In this document: piece after piece, positions 36,180-45,644 of the stretch | Position numbering within the stretch: position 1 is the stretch's first letter | How the letters are laid out: each line of letters starts with the position of its first letter | Assembly (NCBI GenBank): GCA_934343915.1 | Contig: CAKRIL010000012.1 | Coordinates: forward strand, 1 to 64,000 | Length of the DNA: 64,000 nucleotides | DNA from: an uncultured Lachnospiraceae bacterium | Lineage (GTDB): Bacteria > Bacillota > Clostridia > Lachnospirales > Lachnospiraceae | Direction of reading: 5' to 3' | Position numbers and translations under genes: made by a program | Notes under the pieces: model-generated | What the model was told of the DNA's origin: nothing | Databases searched by the model: none | Seen by the model: the letters and a program-made list of their open reading frames with translations, nothing else

Positions 36180-38174
36180 ATGAAACGTCTTATTAACAGC
36201 AGGAAGGATTTATTTACCATTCCTAATCTCATGGGATATTTCAGAATAATACTTATTCCCATATTCATGGCGGTATATATAGGTGCGGACAGCAGAGCGG
36301 ATTATATCGCGGCGGCGGTCATACTCGGAATATCGGGACTTACCGACTGCTTTGACGGCAAGATTGCGAGACATTTTAATATGATAACGGAATGGGGCAA
36401 GGTGCTTGACCCCGTGGCTGATAAGCTTACACAGGCTGCGGTGTTCATAAGCCTGTCATTCCGTTATCCTACGATGCGCTATCTTGTGATTCTGTTCGTC
36501 GTGAAGGAAATGTTCATGGGAATCATGGGTGCCATCATGTTAAAAAAGGGAAGCATGATGGATGGTGCGAGGTGGTATGGGAAGCTGTGTACGGCTGTGC
36601 TGTATGGGGCAATGTTCATACTGCTGCTTGTAGTTGACCTCTCATATTTTGCAGCGGGACTTATCATTTCTGTCTGCATAATTATGAATATCTTTTCGTT
36701 TGCATGCTATATCGTGTACTATGCGCGCGTGCTCATGAATAAGCCTGTCACAAGCGGAAAAATCAAGATGTGGAAGCCTGTGACGGCAATACTCGGCTTT
36801 GTCCTTGTGTATGGGATTATCAATCTTACCGTGGCGGTTGTAAGCAGCTCTAAGCAGCCGGCATACAGCGGTGACGGGCAGGTTGCCATATGGAATACGG
36901 GCGGCTCTGAGAGGGCGGTCATTGTCGAGGATAATTCTGATGCGCTTTTAAACAGGGTAAGAATGATACAGAACGCACAGTCTGAGATAGTTCTCTCCAC
37001 ATTTGATTTTATGTCGGATGAGAGCGGCAGAATAATGCTCGGGGCTCTGTGTGAGGCTGCCGACAGGGGCGTGAAGGTTGAGGTTGTCGTGGACGGCTTC
37101 GACGGAGTTCTGCATATGAAGTGGAATCCTTATTTCTATGCACTGTCAGCAAAAGAAAATGTGACCTTGATGATGTACAACGAGATAAATCCGTTCACCA
37201 TGTACAAGGGTATGGCGAGAATGCACGACAAATATCTTGTTGTCGACAGGCAGATATATATGCTCGGCGGAAGGAATACGTTCAATTATTTTCTCGGCAA
37301 TTACAGCGATTACAAAAATTATGACAGAGATGTGCTTGTGTGGAGGAGTGAGCCGGCAGCAGAGCAGGAAAGCGCGTCGGTAAATGATATTCTGGCTTAC
37401 TATGAGACAGTGAAAAACAGCGGAGAGTGCAGTATGTTCGCCTCGGGAAAGCATATTGCGGACTGGTACTGCGTGAAGCGTGCCGAGGAACGGATAGCGG
37501 AGGACTACAAAAAATATTGTGATGAGCATGAGGAGCTTTCGTGTGACTATTCCTACGAGGAAAATACTTTTCCTGTCGATGGCATCGCGCTTCTTTCCAA
37601 TCCGGTAAATGCAGGTGTGAAGGAGCCTGTCGTGTGGTATAAGCTTATGAGCCTTGTCAGCAGTGCTGAGACTTCAGTTAAGCTTCACACCCCGTACATA
37701 ATCTGTAATGATATGATGCATGATACACTCACGGGTGCGGCAGCAGGAAAAGAGGTTTCTGTTATGACCAATTCAGTCGCCAATAACGGCAACAGCTTCG
37801 GTGCGGCAGACCTTGAAAAAAACAGGGATAAGATGCTTGCCATGGGCATAAGCCTCTTGGAGTACGAGGGCGGAGTGTCTTACCACGGAAAGAGCATGGT
37901 GATTGATGATGACATATCCGTGGTCGGCTCGTTCAACATGGACATGAGGAGTGCATATCTTGACACGGAGCTTATGCTGGTAATCAAGAGCGATGAGCTT
38001 AACGCACAGCTTCGTGATATTATGTCAGGCTATGAAAAGTCGGCGGTCACTGCACTGCCTGACGGCACCTATGACAATCCGTACAATGTCGTGCCGCAGA
38101 AGATAACGACGACGAGAAAGGTGAGAAAAGATATCATAAAGACTTTGTTTTACTGGGCGAGGTTTTTATTCTGA
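36180..38174 (+). CDS. fused CDP-alcohol phosphatidyltransferase and phospholipase D-like protein
   Basis: 664 residues with two complete enzyme signatures. The N-terminal membrane domain carries the CDP-alcohol phosphotransferase motif DCFDGKIAR...G...DPVAD (Asp at about 56). After about residue 225 come two HKD motifs of the phospholipase D superfamily: HDKYLVVD (His 349) and HGKSMVID (His 569). Together they could make phosphatidylglycerolphosphate or cardiolipin and remodel it in one protein. The reading frame is continuous and no stop separates the halves. GGAG lies 9 bases before the ATG. The preceding exporter ends 49 bases upstream. Confidence 0.88.
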   Translation: MKRLINSRKDLFTIPNLMGYFRIILIPIFMAVYIGADSRADYIAAAVILGISGLTDCFDGKIARHFNMITEWGKVLDPVADKLTQAAVFISLSFRYPTMRYLVILFVVKEMFMGIMGAIMLKKGSMMDGARWYGKLCTAVLYGAMFILLLVVDLSYFAAGLIISVCIIMNIFSFACYIVYYARVLMNKPVTSGKIKMWKPVTAILGFVLVYGIINLTVAVVSSSKQPAYSGDGQVAIWNTGGSERAVIVEDNSDALLNRVRMIQNAQSEIVLSTFDFMSDESGRIMLGALCEAADRGVKVEVVVDGFDGVLHMKWNPYFYALSAKENVTLMMYNEINPFTMYKGMARMHDKYLVVDRQIYMLGGRNTFNYFLGNYSDYKNYDRDVLVWRSEPAAEQESASVNDILAYYETVKNSGECSMFASGKHIADWYCVKRAEERIAEDYKKYCDEHEELSCDYSYEENTFPVDGIALLSNPVNAGVKEPVVWYKLMSLVSSAETSVKLHTPYIICNDMMHDTLTGAAAGKEVSVMTNSVANNGNSFGAADLEKNRDKMLAMGISLLEYEGGVSYHGKSMVIDDDISVVGSFNMDMRSAYLDTELMLVIKSDELNAQLRDIMSGYEKSAVTALPDGTYDNPYNVVPQKITTTRKVRKDIIKTLFYWARFLF

Positions 38175-38180
38175 TAAATG

Positions 38181-38218
38181 ACGCATACATTGGGCATAAG
38201 CCCTCTGTGTGCGTTTTT
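38181..38218 (+). terminator. terminator after fused lipid enzyme gene
   Basis: ACGCATACA pairs with TGTGTGCGT, enclosing GGGC-ATAA-GCCC, followed by TTTTT. Confidence 0.85.
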
Positions 38219-38243
38219 GTGTATGTTTTATTAATATAAGACA

Positions 38244-38272
38244 TTGAGAGTTTTACAAAAATTTGATATGAT
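38244..38272 (+). promoter_or_regulatory. lacZ promoter
   Basis: TTGAGA (38244-38249) and TATGAT (38267-38272) with 17-base spacing, 75 bases before the ATG. No obvious operator. Confidence 0.55.
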
Positions 38273-38346
38273 AATATCGACGGTGACATTGGAAAAATAA
38301 TGTTTTAAATGTACACTATTTATGAGCAAAACGAAAAGAGGTTTTT

Positions 38347-41300
38347 ATGGAGAGAATTATAAATGCAGACGAGTCATGGATTATGAATCCTGAGGTCTTT
38401 AGAGTGAACAGGGAGGATGCACACTCTGACCACGCATTTTATGAGGAGAAGGTTACGGAGTACGGACTTGAAATGCCGTTAAGACAGAGCCTTAACGGGA
38501 CATGGAAGTTCTCATATGCCGACGTGCCTGAGAAGAGAGTTAAGGAATTTTATGAGGAGGGCTATGATACAAGTTCTTTTGCGGATATCAAGGTTCCGGG
38601 ACATATTGAGCTTGCGGGCTATGACAGATGCCAGTACATCAACACGATGTATCCTTGGGAGGGACATGAGGATCTTCGTCCGCCTTTTGCACCTGTCAGG
38701 CATAATCCGGTAGGCTCATATGTCACATACTTTGATGTGGATGAGGCTTTGCTTGGAAAAAAGACCTACATATCCTTTCAGGGTGTTGAAAAGGCATTCT
38801 ATGTGTGGATTAACGGACAGTTCGTGGGATATTCGGAGGACAGCTTCACACCGTCCGAATGGGATATAACACCATTTATTAAGGAAAAGGGGAATAAGCT
38901 TGCGGTTGAGGTGTATAAGCACAGCAGTGCGAGCTGGCTTGAGGATCAGGATTTCTTCAGATTTTCGGGAATATTCCGCGATGTGTATATCTATGCAGTG
39001 CCGCAGACGCATGTGAGGGATATTTTTGTCAAGGCGGAGCTTGAGGACGATTATGCGACGGGAAGACTTGATTGTGAGCTTGATATTGAAGGAAATATCT
39101 GCGGAACGGTGGGCTATGAGCTGGTCGATAAGACGGGAAAGAGTGTTCTCATGAGAATGGGTCTTGCCATAAAGGAGCACATGAAGTTCAAGGCAGAGGT
39201 GCCTGAGATACTTACATGGAGCGCAGAGGTGCCTGCTCTCTATCTTCTTAACATATCAGTCTACAATGAGGAAGGAGAGCTGGTTGAGTATATTCCTCAG
39301 CGCATCGGCTTCAGACGCTTTGAGATGAAGAACGGTGTTATGTGCATCAACGGAAAGAGAATCGTATTCAAGGGTGTGAACCGCCATGAGTTTTCATGTG
39401 TGAACGGAAGAGCACTTAAGAAGGAAGAGCTTCTTGAGGATATAAGAATTATAAAAAGCCTTAACATCAACTCTGTCAGAACCTGCCATTATCCTAATCA
39501 AAGCTATTGGTATGAGCTCTGTGACGAGTTCGGAATATATCTTATAGATGAGACCAATCTTGAAACTCATGGAACATGGTGCATCAATACGGGAAATGAG
39601 AAGCCGTACATTACACCGGGAAGCGAGCCTATGTGGAAGGAGGCTGTGCTTGACAGGGCGAAGTCGATGCTTGAGAGGGATAAGAACCATCCTAGTGTGC
39701 TTATATGGTCATGCGGAAATGAGTCCCATGCGGGTGAGGACATACTTGCCATGAGCAGATTTTTCCATGAGAGAAATCCTGAGAGACTTGTACACTACGA
39801 GGGCTGTGTCTACGACAGAAATTATTCCGGCATAACGGACATGGAGAGCAGAATGTATGCAAAGCCTGCCGAGATAAAGGAGTACCTTGATGGTAAGCCG
39901 GAGAAGCCTTACATAAGCTGTGAGTACATGCACGCCATGGGAAATTCCTGCGGGGGCATGGAAAAATATACGAAGCTAGAGTATGAATATGAGCAGTATC
40001 AGGGCGGTTTCATATGGGACTTTGCCGATCAGGCAATACTCACAAGGGACGGAAAGCTTATAGACGAGGATGTTATCGGAAGATACGGAAGCGTTCAGAT
40101 ATATGAGAAGCTTCCTAACATAACACCGGGAAGTCTCGAGTTCAAGGTAGGAGGAGATTTTAAGGAAAGACCGTGCGATTATTATTTTAGCGGTGACGGA
40201 ATAATATTTGCCGACAGAAAGCTTTCGCCTAAGGCGCAGGAGGTAAAGTATCTCTATCAGAATATCAAGCTCCATATGACTAATCAGGGTGTGCTCATCG
40301 TGAATGAGGGGCTTTTTGAGTCTACGGATGACTACATGTTCGAGGTTCGTCTTTTGAAGGACGGAAAGGCTGTGTGGGCCGGAACCTTTGCAAGGGACGT
40401 GAAGGCGGGAGAGGAGGAATTCGTTCCCGTGACCTTCCCTTCAATGGATGCTGACGGCGAGTATGTTGCTGAGTGTCGTGCCGTCCTTATGGGATACAGA
40501 CCTTGGGCTAATGTCGGACATATCGCAGCGTGGGGACAGAGTGAGCCTATTGTGGTAAAAAATGAGGTTCAAAGCACGGATACAGCAGATATTGATACGG
40601 CATGCTTTGATGATGTGATTATGGGAGCAACCTGCATCGGCGTAAAGGCGGGAAATACACATGCCATATTCTCCCGTCAGGAGGGTGGTCTTATATCACT
40701 TCGCTGCAAGGGGCTTGAGATGATTGAGAAGGTTCCAGGCCTTGAATTCTTCCGTGCGGCAACCGACAATGACAAGGGCAATCGATTTCCTGTCACAAGT
40801 GCGGTATGGCAGGGAATAAGCCAGATGCAGAGATGTGATGCCGTGAAGGTTGAGTATGAAATGAAGGACGGACGTGTGATCGACGGCACTGTAACACCGG
40901 ATGAGTTCATACTTGACAGGTCAGATAAGCTCTATGGAACGGGACTTAAGGGCAGTGAATATGCGAAGAATATTGCAGCGGTAAAAATAAGCTGTCATTA
41001 CACATTTTACACCAATCCTCAGTCAGAGGGAGCGATAGTATACCGTATGCTTCCTGACGGAAGTATCGAGTGCGACGGACATTTTGGCGGCGGTGCGGGA
41101 CTTCCTGAGCCGGCGGTATTCGGAATCAATATTACGATGGACAAGATGTTTGACAGGATGGAGTTCTACGGAAGAGGTCCTGAGGAGAACTACAATGACC
41201 GCTGTGCAGGTGCTAAGCTTGGCATATACAAGGGAAGAGTGGCAGATAATGTCACACCTTATCTTGACCCGCAGGAGTGCGGCAACCGCCATGATGTGAG

Positions 41301-41574
41301 GTATGTGAAGGTTGTGGACGAGTTCGGTCACGGAATAAGAATAGATGCGCAGGATACGCCGTTTGACATGACGGTTCTTCCGTGTACACAGCAGGAGCTT
41401 CAGAGCGCATACAAGATTAATGATATTCCTGACGCGCGCTATACACATGTAAGAATCATGGGTGCGGCAAGAGGTGTCGGAGGCGATGACAGCTGGGGAG
41501 CACCTGTATATCCTGAATACTGCGTAAGCGGCGAAAAAGAGCAGAACGTGGCATTCGTGATAAGGGGATTATAA
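38347..41574 (+). CDS. lacZ: beta-galactosidase, glycoside hydrolase family 2 (LacZ type)
   Basis: 1075 residues, the length of LacZ. Splits lactose and other beta-galactosides in the cytosol. Domain order: sugar-binding jelly roll (NGQFVGYSEDSFTPSEWDIT), immunoglobulin-like domain, TIM barrel with acid/base Glu 459 in GNESHAG and nucleophile Glu 526 in CEYMHAMGNS, then the C-terminal Bgal small-chain domain (FYGRGPEENYNDR). There is no signal peptide. RBS AAAAGAGG precedes the ATG. No permease or regulator is adjacent. Confidence 0.95.
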   Translation: MERIINADESWIMNPEVFRVNREDAHSDHAFYEEKVTEYGLEMPLRQSLNGTWKFSYADVPEKRVKEFYEEGYDTSSFADIKVPGHIELAGYDRCQYINTMYPWEGHEDLRPPFAPVRHNPVGSYVTYFDVDEALLGKKTYISFQGVEKAFYVWINGQFVGYSEDSFTPSEWDITPFIKEKGNKLAVEVYKHSSASWLEDQDFFRFSGIFRDVYIYAVPQTHVRDIFVKAELEDDYATGRLDCELDIEGNICGTVGYELVDKTGKSVLMRMGLAIKEHMKFKAEVPEILTWSAEVPALYLLNISVYNEEGELVEYIPQRIGFRRFEMKNGVMCINGKRIVFKGVNRHEFSCVNGRALKKEELLEDIRIIKSLNINSVRTCHYPNQSYWYELCDEFGIYLIDETNLETHGTWCINTGNEKPYITPGSEPMWKEAVLDRAKSMLERDKNHPSVLIWSCGNESHAGEDILAMSRFFHERNPERLVHYEGCVYDRNYSGITDMESRMYAKPAEIKEYLDGKPEKPYISCEYMHAMGNSCGGMEKYTKLEYEYEQYQGGFIWDFADQAILTRDGKLIDEDVIGRYGSVQIYEKLPNITPGSLEFKVGGDFKERPCDYYFSGDGIIFADRKLSPKAQEVKYLYQNIKLHMTNQGVLIVNEGLFESTDDYMFEVRLLKDGKAVWAGTFARDVKAGEEEFVPVTFPSMDADGEYVAECRAVLMGYRPWANVGHIAAWGQSEPIVVKNEVQSTDTADIDTACFDDVIMGATCIGVKAGNTHAIFSRQEGGLISLRCKGLEMIEKVPGLEFFRAATDNDKGNRFPVTSAVWQGISQMQRCDAVKVEYEMKDGRVIDGTVTPDEFILDRSDKLYGTGLKGSEYAKNIAAVKISCHYTFYTNPQSEGAIVYRMLPDGSIECDGHFGGGAGLPEPAVFGINITMDKMFDRMEFYGRGPEENYNDRCAGAKLGIYKGRVADNVTPYLDPQECGNRHDVRYVKVVDEFGHGIRIDAQDTPFDMTVLPCTQQELQSAYKINDIPDARYTHVRIMGAARGVGGDDSWGAPVYPEYCVSGEKEQNVAFVIRGL

Positions 41575-41734
41575 AGAAATTGTTAAATTTACAACAATAT
41601 TTTGTCAAGACCCAACTTTACTCTTGAAATTTATGTCGAAATATGAGAAAATACAGGTAATTGCGGAGAGTGGTGCCAGACACGCCACACAGACAGCTTC
41701 GCAAATGGAATCTGATTCTGAAAGGAGTTTTACA

Positions 41735-42427
41735 ATGATTTATTCACATGAAGTAGAAAAGATGTGTACAGTCGCTCAGGGCGTACATCATGGCGCAGCG
41801 CCGGTTCCTACAGAAGGAAAATGGGTAAGAAATAAGCAGGTTACAGATATTTCCGGTCTTACACACGGTGTAGGCTGGTGTGCACCACAGCAGGGTGCCT
41901 GCAAGCTCACTCTCAATGTTAAGGAGGGTATTATCCAGGAGGCACTTGTTGAGACTATCGGATGTTCAGGTATGACACACTCAGCAGCTATGGCAGCAGA
42001 GATTTTACCTGGTCTTACGGTATTAGAGGCTATGAACACAGACCTCGTATGTGACGCTATCAACACAGCTATGAGAGAGCTCGCATTACAGATTATCTAC
42101 GGAAGAACACAGAGTGCATTCTCTGAGGAAGGTCTTCCTGTTGGCGCAGGACTTGAGGATCTTGGTAAGGGACTTCGTTCACAGGTTGGTACAATGTACG
42201 GTACTCTTAAGAAGGGACCTCGTTACCTTGAAATGGCAGAGGGCTATGTAACAGGAATCGCTCTTGACGAAGAGGGACAGATTATCGGTTACCAGTTCGT
42301 AAGCCTTGGCAAGATGACAGACTTCATCAAGAAGGGTGACGATGCTAATACAGCTTGGGAGAAGGCTAAGGGTCAGTACGGAAGAGTTGCTGATGCAGCT
42401 AAGATCATCGATCCAAGAGTAGAATAA
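41735..42427 (+). CDS. NifU-like iron-sulfur scaffold protein, partner of GGGtGRT
   Basis: 230 residues. The middle resembles the NifU/IscU scaffold fold, with Cys in GWCAPQQGACKLTL and ETIGCSGMTHSAAMAAEILPG. The order of Cys differs from classical IscU. This gene is regularly found directly before GGGtGRT-family genes in Clostridia, as here (16-base gap). Iron-sulfur assembly is inferred from the fold only. ATG 41735 lies 6 bases after AAAGGAG; the frame is open upstream to 41624 without an RBS. The 160-base leader has no recognised motif. Confidence 0.8.
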   Translation: MIYSHEVEKMCTVAQGVHHGAAPVPTEGKWVRNKQVTDISGLTHGVGWCAPQQGACKLTLNVKEGIIQEALVETIGCSGMTHSAAMAAEILPGLTVLEAMNTDLVCDAINTAMRELALQIIYGRTQSAFSEEGLPVGAGLEDLGKGLRSQVGTMYGTLKKGPRYLEMAEGYVTGIALDEEGQIIGYQFVSLGKMTDFIKKGDDANTAWEKAKGQYGRVADAAKIIDPRVE

Positions 42428-42443
42428 TCAGGAGGACAGTATA

Positions 42444-43454
42444 ATGGCTTTATTTGAATCATATGAAAGAAGAATTGACAAGATTAATTCTGTTTTAAAT
42501 AGCTATGGAATCGCTTCTATCGAGGAAGCTGAGAAGATTACTAAGGATGCCGGTCTTGATGTATACAACATGATCAAGGGCGTACAGCCAATTTGTTTCG
42601 AGAACGCTTGCTGGGCTTACATTGTAGGTGCTGCAATCGCTATTAAGAAGAACGCACGCAAGGCTTCAGAGGCTGCTGCTGCAATCGGTGAGGGCTTACA
42701 GTCCTTCTGTATTCCTGGTTCTGTTGCAGACCAGAGAAAGGTTGGTCTTGGTCATGGTAACCTCGGTAAGATGTTACTTGAGGAGGAGACAGAGTGCTTC
42801 TGTTTCTTAGCAGGTCATGAGTCATTCGCAGCTGCTGAGGGTGCTATCGGTATCGCTAACAATGCTAACAAGGTTCGTCAGAAGCCTCTCCGTGTTATCC
42901 TTAACGGACTTGGCAAGGACGCAGCTCAGATTATTTCAAGAATCAACGGCTTCACATACGTTGAGACAGATATGGACTATCATACAGGAGAGGTTAAGGA
43001 AGTATTCCGTAAGTCCTACTCCAACGGTCCTAGAGCTAAGGTAAACTGCTACGGCGCTAACGATGTAACAGAGGGCGTTGCAATCATGTGGAAGGAGAAC
43101 GTTGACGTATCCATCACAGGTAACTCAACTAACCCTACAAGATTCCAGCATCCGGTTGCAGGTACTTACAAGAAGGAGAGAATTGAGGCAGGCAAGAAGT
43201 ACTTCTCAGTTGCTTCAGGCGGTGGTACAGGCCGTACACTTCATCCGGACAACATGGCAGCAGGTCCTGCTTCCTATGGTATGACAGATACTATGGGACG
43301 TATGCACTCAGACGCTCAGTTCGCAGGTTCTTCATCAGTTCCTGCTCACGTTGAGATGATGGGTCTTATCGGTATGGGTAACAACCCAATGGTTGGTGCT
43401 ACTGTTGCAGTTGCAGTTGCCATTGAGGAAGCTGCTAAGGCTGGTAAGTTCTAA
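42444..43454 (+). CDS. GGGtGRT family protein
   Basis: 336 residues of a conserved family of unknown function, named after the motif seen here as GGGTGRTLHPDN near residue 259. The C-terminus is rich in Gly/Ala/Met (MMGLIGMGNNPMVGATVAV). Codon use is strongly biased toward T- and C-ending codons, as in highly expressed genes such as adhE here. GGAGG lies 8 bases before the ATG. Co-transcribed with the NifU-like gene; the pair suggests a role linked to iron-sulfur clusters, not proven. Confidence 0.85.
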   Translation: MALFESYERRIDKINSVLNSYGIASIEEAEKITKDAGLDVYNMIKGVQPICFENACWAYIVGAAIAIKKNARKASEAAAAIGEGLQSFCIPGSVADQRKVGLGHGNLGKMLLEEETECFCFLAGHESFAAAEGAIGIANNANKVRQKPLRVILNGLGKDAAQIISRINGFTYVETDMDYHTGEVKEVFRKSYSNGPRAKVNCYGANDVTEGVAIMWKENVDVSITGNSTNPTRFQHPVAGTYKKERIEAGKKYFSVASGGGTGRTLHPDNMAAGPASYGMTDTMGRMHSDAQFAGSSSVPAHVEMMGLIGMGNNPMVGATVAVAVAIEEAAKAGKF

Positions 43455-43536
43455 GAAAATGCTGCAAAATAAGGGCTTGAGCTAATCAGTGAGAAGTCGT
43501 GAAAATCCCTGAAAAGTGGAAAAGCTTTTAGAACAT

Positions 43537-43597
43537 AGAGGGTCTCGTGATGTAATATGTGCATTGTAACACATATTCATTGTGAGGCTCTCTTTTT
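43537..43597 (+). terminator. large terminator after GGGtGRT gene
   Basis: A 16-bp stem with GU pairs (AGAGGGTCTCGTGATG with CATTGTGAGGCTCTCT) encloses AATATGTG/CACATATT, and TTTTT follows. Confidence 0.85.
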
Positions 43598-43760
43598 ATG
43601 CTGCAGAGTAAACAATACCAGATAAATAAATATGGTGCAGATTTTATGAAAAAGTCAAAGTTTCTGTTAAATCTCAGTTAGAGAGTAAGTTTCACTGATA
43701 AATGATGTAAGTTTTTTTACCAGCATATTATGTGAAAGTTTTGGTGTGTGCGTTATCATT

Positions 43761-43859
43761 ATGCCGAAGGAGGAATCCTCAGAGGTGCTTGCAAACTATA
43801 GGATAAGTCAGAAGCAGATATTGGATTCGTATTCGCCGATGTATGAGTTTGAGGAGTAA
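43761..43859 (+). other. short open frame, possible gene remnant
   Basis: A 32-codon frame (MPKEESSEVLANYRISQKQI...) with the look of a coding C-terminus; the frame stays open for some codons upstream of the ATG. I do not recognise it. It marks the left edge of the accessory island. Bases 43598-43740 contain nothing I can name. Confidence 0.3.
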
Positions 43860-43871
43860 GGGGAATAATGA

Positions 43872-43905
43872 TTAAAAGTTGGGTGACAATGCACCTAAGT
43901 TTTAA
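43872..43905. repeat. 34-bp palindrome, left flank of ATPase gene
   Basis: TTAAAAGTTGGGTG and CACCTAAGTTTTAA form an imperfect dyad around ACAATG. A related 34-bp palindrome lies after the gene at 45230. Here it sits just before the RBS, so it could act as an operator. Confidence 0.65.
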
Positions 43906-43920
43906 ATGGAGATAACAGGC

Positions 43921-45210
43921 ATGTATATTAAAAGAGACAGATATTTGAATCAGCTAATTAGTCGCAAGGAAAATGGATTAATCAAGGTTATTACCGGAAT
44001 AAGGAGATGCGGAAAGAGTTATCTGCTATTCAATATTTTCTATGATTATTTGATTTCACAGGGGGTAAAGGCAGAACAGATTATTGATATTGCATTAGAT
44101 GATGATACTAATGCTGTTTATCGTGATCCGGCTGAATTATCTAAATATATAAGGTCAAAAATTACGGATAAGCAAACTATGTACTATATTATGATAGATG
44201 AGGTACAGTATGCGATAACGAAACAGGAACTTAAAACTCCCGGAGCGATTAAGCTGTATGATGTATTGAATGGTCTTTTAAGACTTCGTAATGTTGATAT
44301 TTATGTTACCGGAAGTAATTCAAAAATGTTGTCTAAGGATGTAATGACAGAGTTCAGAGGACGTGGGGATGCTGTAGAAGTATATCCGTTGACTTTTAAA
44401 GAATATTATGAGTTTGTGGGTGGAGACAAGAGCGAAGCATATGAGGAATATGCTTTATATGGCGGGATGCCACTGGTTATCAACAAGAAGACAGATGATG
44501 AAAAATACAAGTACCTTTCTAATCTGTTTACCGAGGTGTATTTTAAAGACATTATTGAAAGATATAAGATTGAAATGCCGGATGTTCTTGGAGGACTTAC
44601 AGATGATTTATGTTCGTCAATTGGTTCGTTTACTAATGCTACAAAGATTGCTAACACTTTGCAGATTGTAAAAAATATAAAAGTTGCAAGCTTGACTATA
44701 TCCAAGTATTTGGAGTTTCTTGAGGAATCTTTCTTGTTCCGTTGCTCTAAGCGATATGATGTGAAGGGAAAGAAGTATTTTTCCTATCCTTCGAAGTATT
44801 ATTGTACCGATATAGGGCTTCGTAATGTCCGTTTGAATTTAAGACAACAGGAAGAAACTCATATCATGGAAAATATTATTTATAATGAGTTGATTGCCAG
44901 GGGGTATTCTGTGGACGTTGGTGTAGTTGAAGTCTATGAAAATGATGAGACCGGCAATCGCCGCAAAGTGGCCTGTGAGATAGATTTTGTTGTAAATAAA
45001 GGTGCAAAAAAGTATTATATTCAATCTGCATTAAGTATGAGTGATCCGACAAAAGCAAAGGCTGAATTAAGACCACTATTGGGAACTAAAGATTTCTTTA
45101 AGAAGATTGTGGTATCAAAGTCATCAATGAAGCCGTGGACAGATGAAGATGGAATAGTTCATTTGGGATTGTATGATTTTCTTTTGAATGAAGATTTGAT
45201 AAATATGTAA
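43921..45210 (+). CDS. ATP-binding protein, AAA_14/DUF4143 family
   Basis: 429 residues. N-terminal P-loop ATPase with Walker A GIRRCGKS (residues 26-33), Walker B YIMIDEVQY and the sensor VTGSNSKML. The C-terminal DUF4143 part contains ACEIDFVVNKG, resembling the core of restriction-type nucleases. These proteins are widespread and often mobile or multicopy; function unknown. ATG 43921 is chosen because GGAG lies 9 bases upstream; ATG 43906 is possible. AT-richer than the genes to its left, and bracketed by two related palindromes. Confidence 0.85.
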   Translation: MYIKRDRYLNQLISRKENGLIKVITGIRRCGKSYLLFNIFYDYLISQGVKAEQIIDIALDDDTNAVYRDPAELSKYIRSKITDKQTMYYIMIDEVQYAITKQELKTPGAIKLYDVLNGLLRLRNVDIYVTGSNSKMLSKDVMTEFRGRGDAVEVYPLTFKEYYEFVGGDKSEAYEEYALYGGMPLVINKKTDDEKYKYLSNLFTEVYFKDIIERYKIEMPDVLGGLTDDLCSSIGSFTNATKIANTLQIVKNIKVASLTISKYLEFLEESFLFRCSKRYDVKGKKYFSYPSKYYCTDIGLRNVRLNLRQQEETHIMENIIYNELIARGYSVDVGVVEVYENDETGNRRKVACEIDFVVNKGAKKYYIQSALSMSDPTKAKAELRPLLGTKDFFKKIVVSKSSMKPWTDEDGIVHLGLYDFLLNEDLINM

Positions 45211-45229
45211 ACTATACTATACCTTTGAA

Positions 45230-45263
45230 TTAAAAGTTTGGTGGATTTGCACCAAACTTTTAA
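45230..45263. repeat. 34-bp palindrome, right flank of ATPase gene
   Basis: TTAAAAGTTTGGTG pairs perfectly with CACCAAACTTTTAA around GATTTG. Same length and about four-fifths identical to 43872-43905. It may double as a terminator. Confidence 0.7.
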
Positions 45264-45272
45264 CTCAACAGT

Positions 45273-45625
45273 GTCTTGCTTCAGTTCTGCGAAAGCAAGG
45301 GGAATGGTTCAAAGGTAGAAGAGACAGCTAATGTGCCGGACGAACAGAGGTTGATTGTAGGTAAGATAAGTTAAACATAAAGGGACGGATGACTACTTTG
45401 GTATTGGAAACATATATGAGAACGCATAATATCAAATCAATATTGAAATATTTATGTGGAAATGAGCCAAAGACAAAATCGTGTCCTGAGAAGAAATTGA
45501 AATGTCAATATGTTGCAATGACGAGGGCAAGGGCGTTGATTTGTCTTGCGATTCCTGTTGATTTTGTGGATGATTCTATCCAAGATAAGTTAAAACAGTT
45601 AGGGTGGAATATTGTAAAAATTTGA
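45273..45625 (+). pseudogene. UvrD-like helicase, C-terminal remnant
   Basis: Two frames read as pieces of a UvrD/PcrA-type helicase C-terminus. The first (ETANVPDEQRLIVGKIS) ends in a stop near 45374. The second continues as KGRMTTLVLET near 45383 and includes the motif VI-like CQYVAMTRARALICLA. A small deletion or frameshift near 45370 separates them, and everything upstream (Walker A and so on) is missing. The TLVLET...VAMTRA arrangement is like helicases of the Gabija GajB group, but that is only a possibility. Confidence 0.6.
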
Positions 45626-45644
45626 ATATGAATAGGTGAGTAGA

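Noticed and set aside
38323..38331. Third copy of the ATGAGCAAG repeat before lacZ
   Set aside because: Only the first eight or nine bases match; the rest of the 29-base unit is absent.
41575..41734. Rex-like site TTGTTAAATTTACAACAA near 41579
   Set aside because: Only the left half matches TGTTAA; the right half does not, so it is not a convincing operator.
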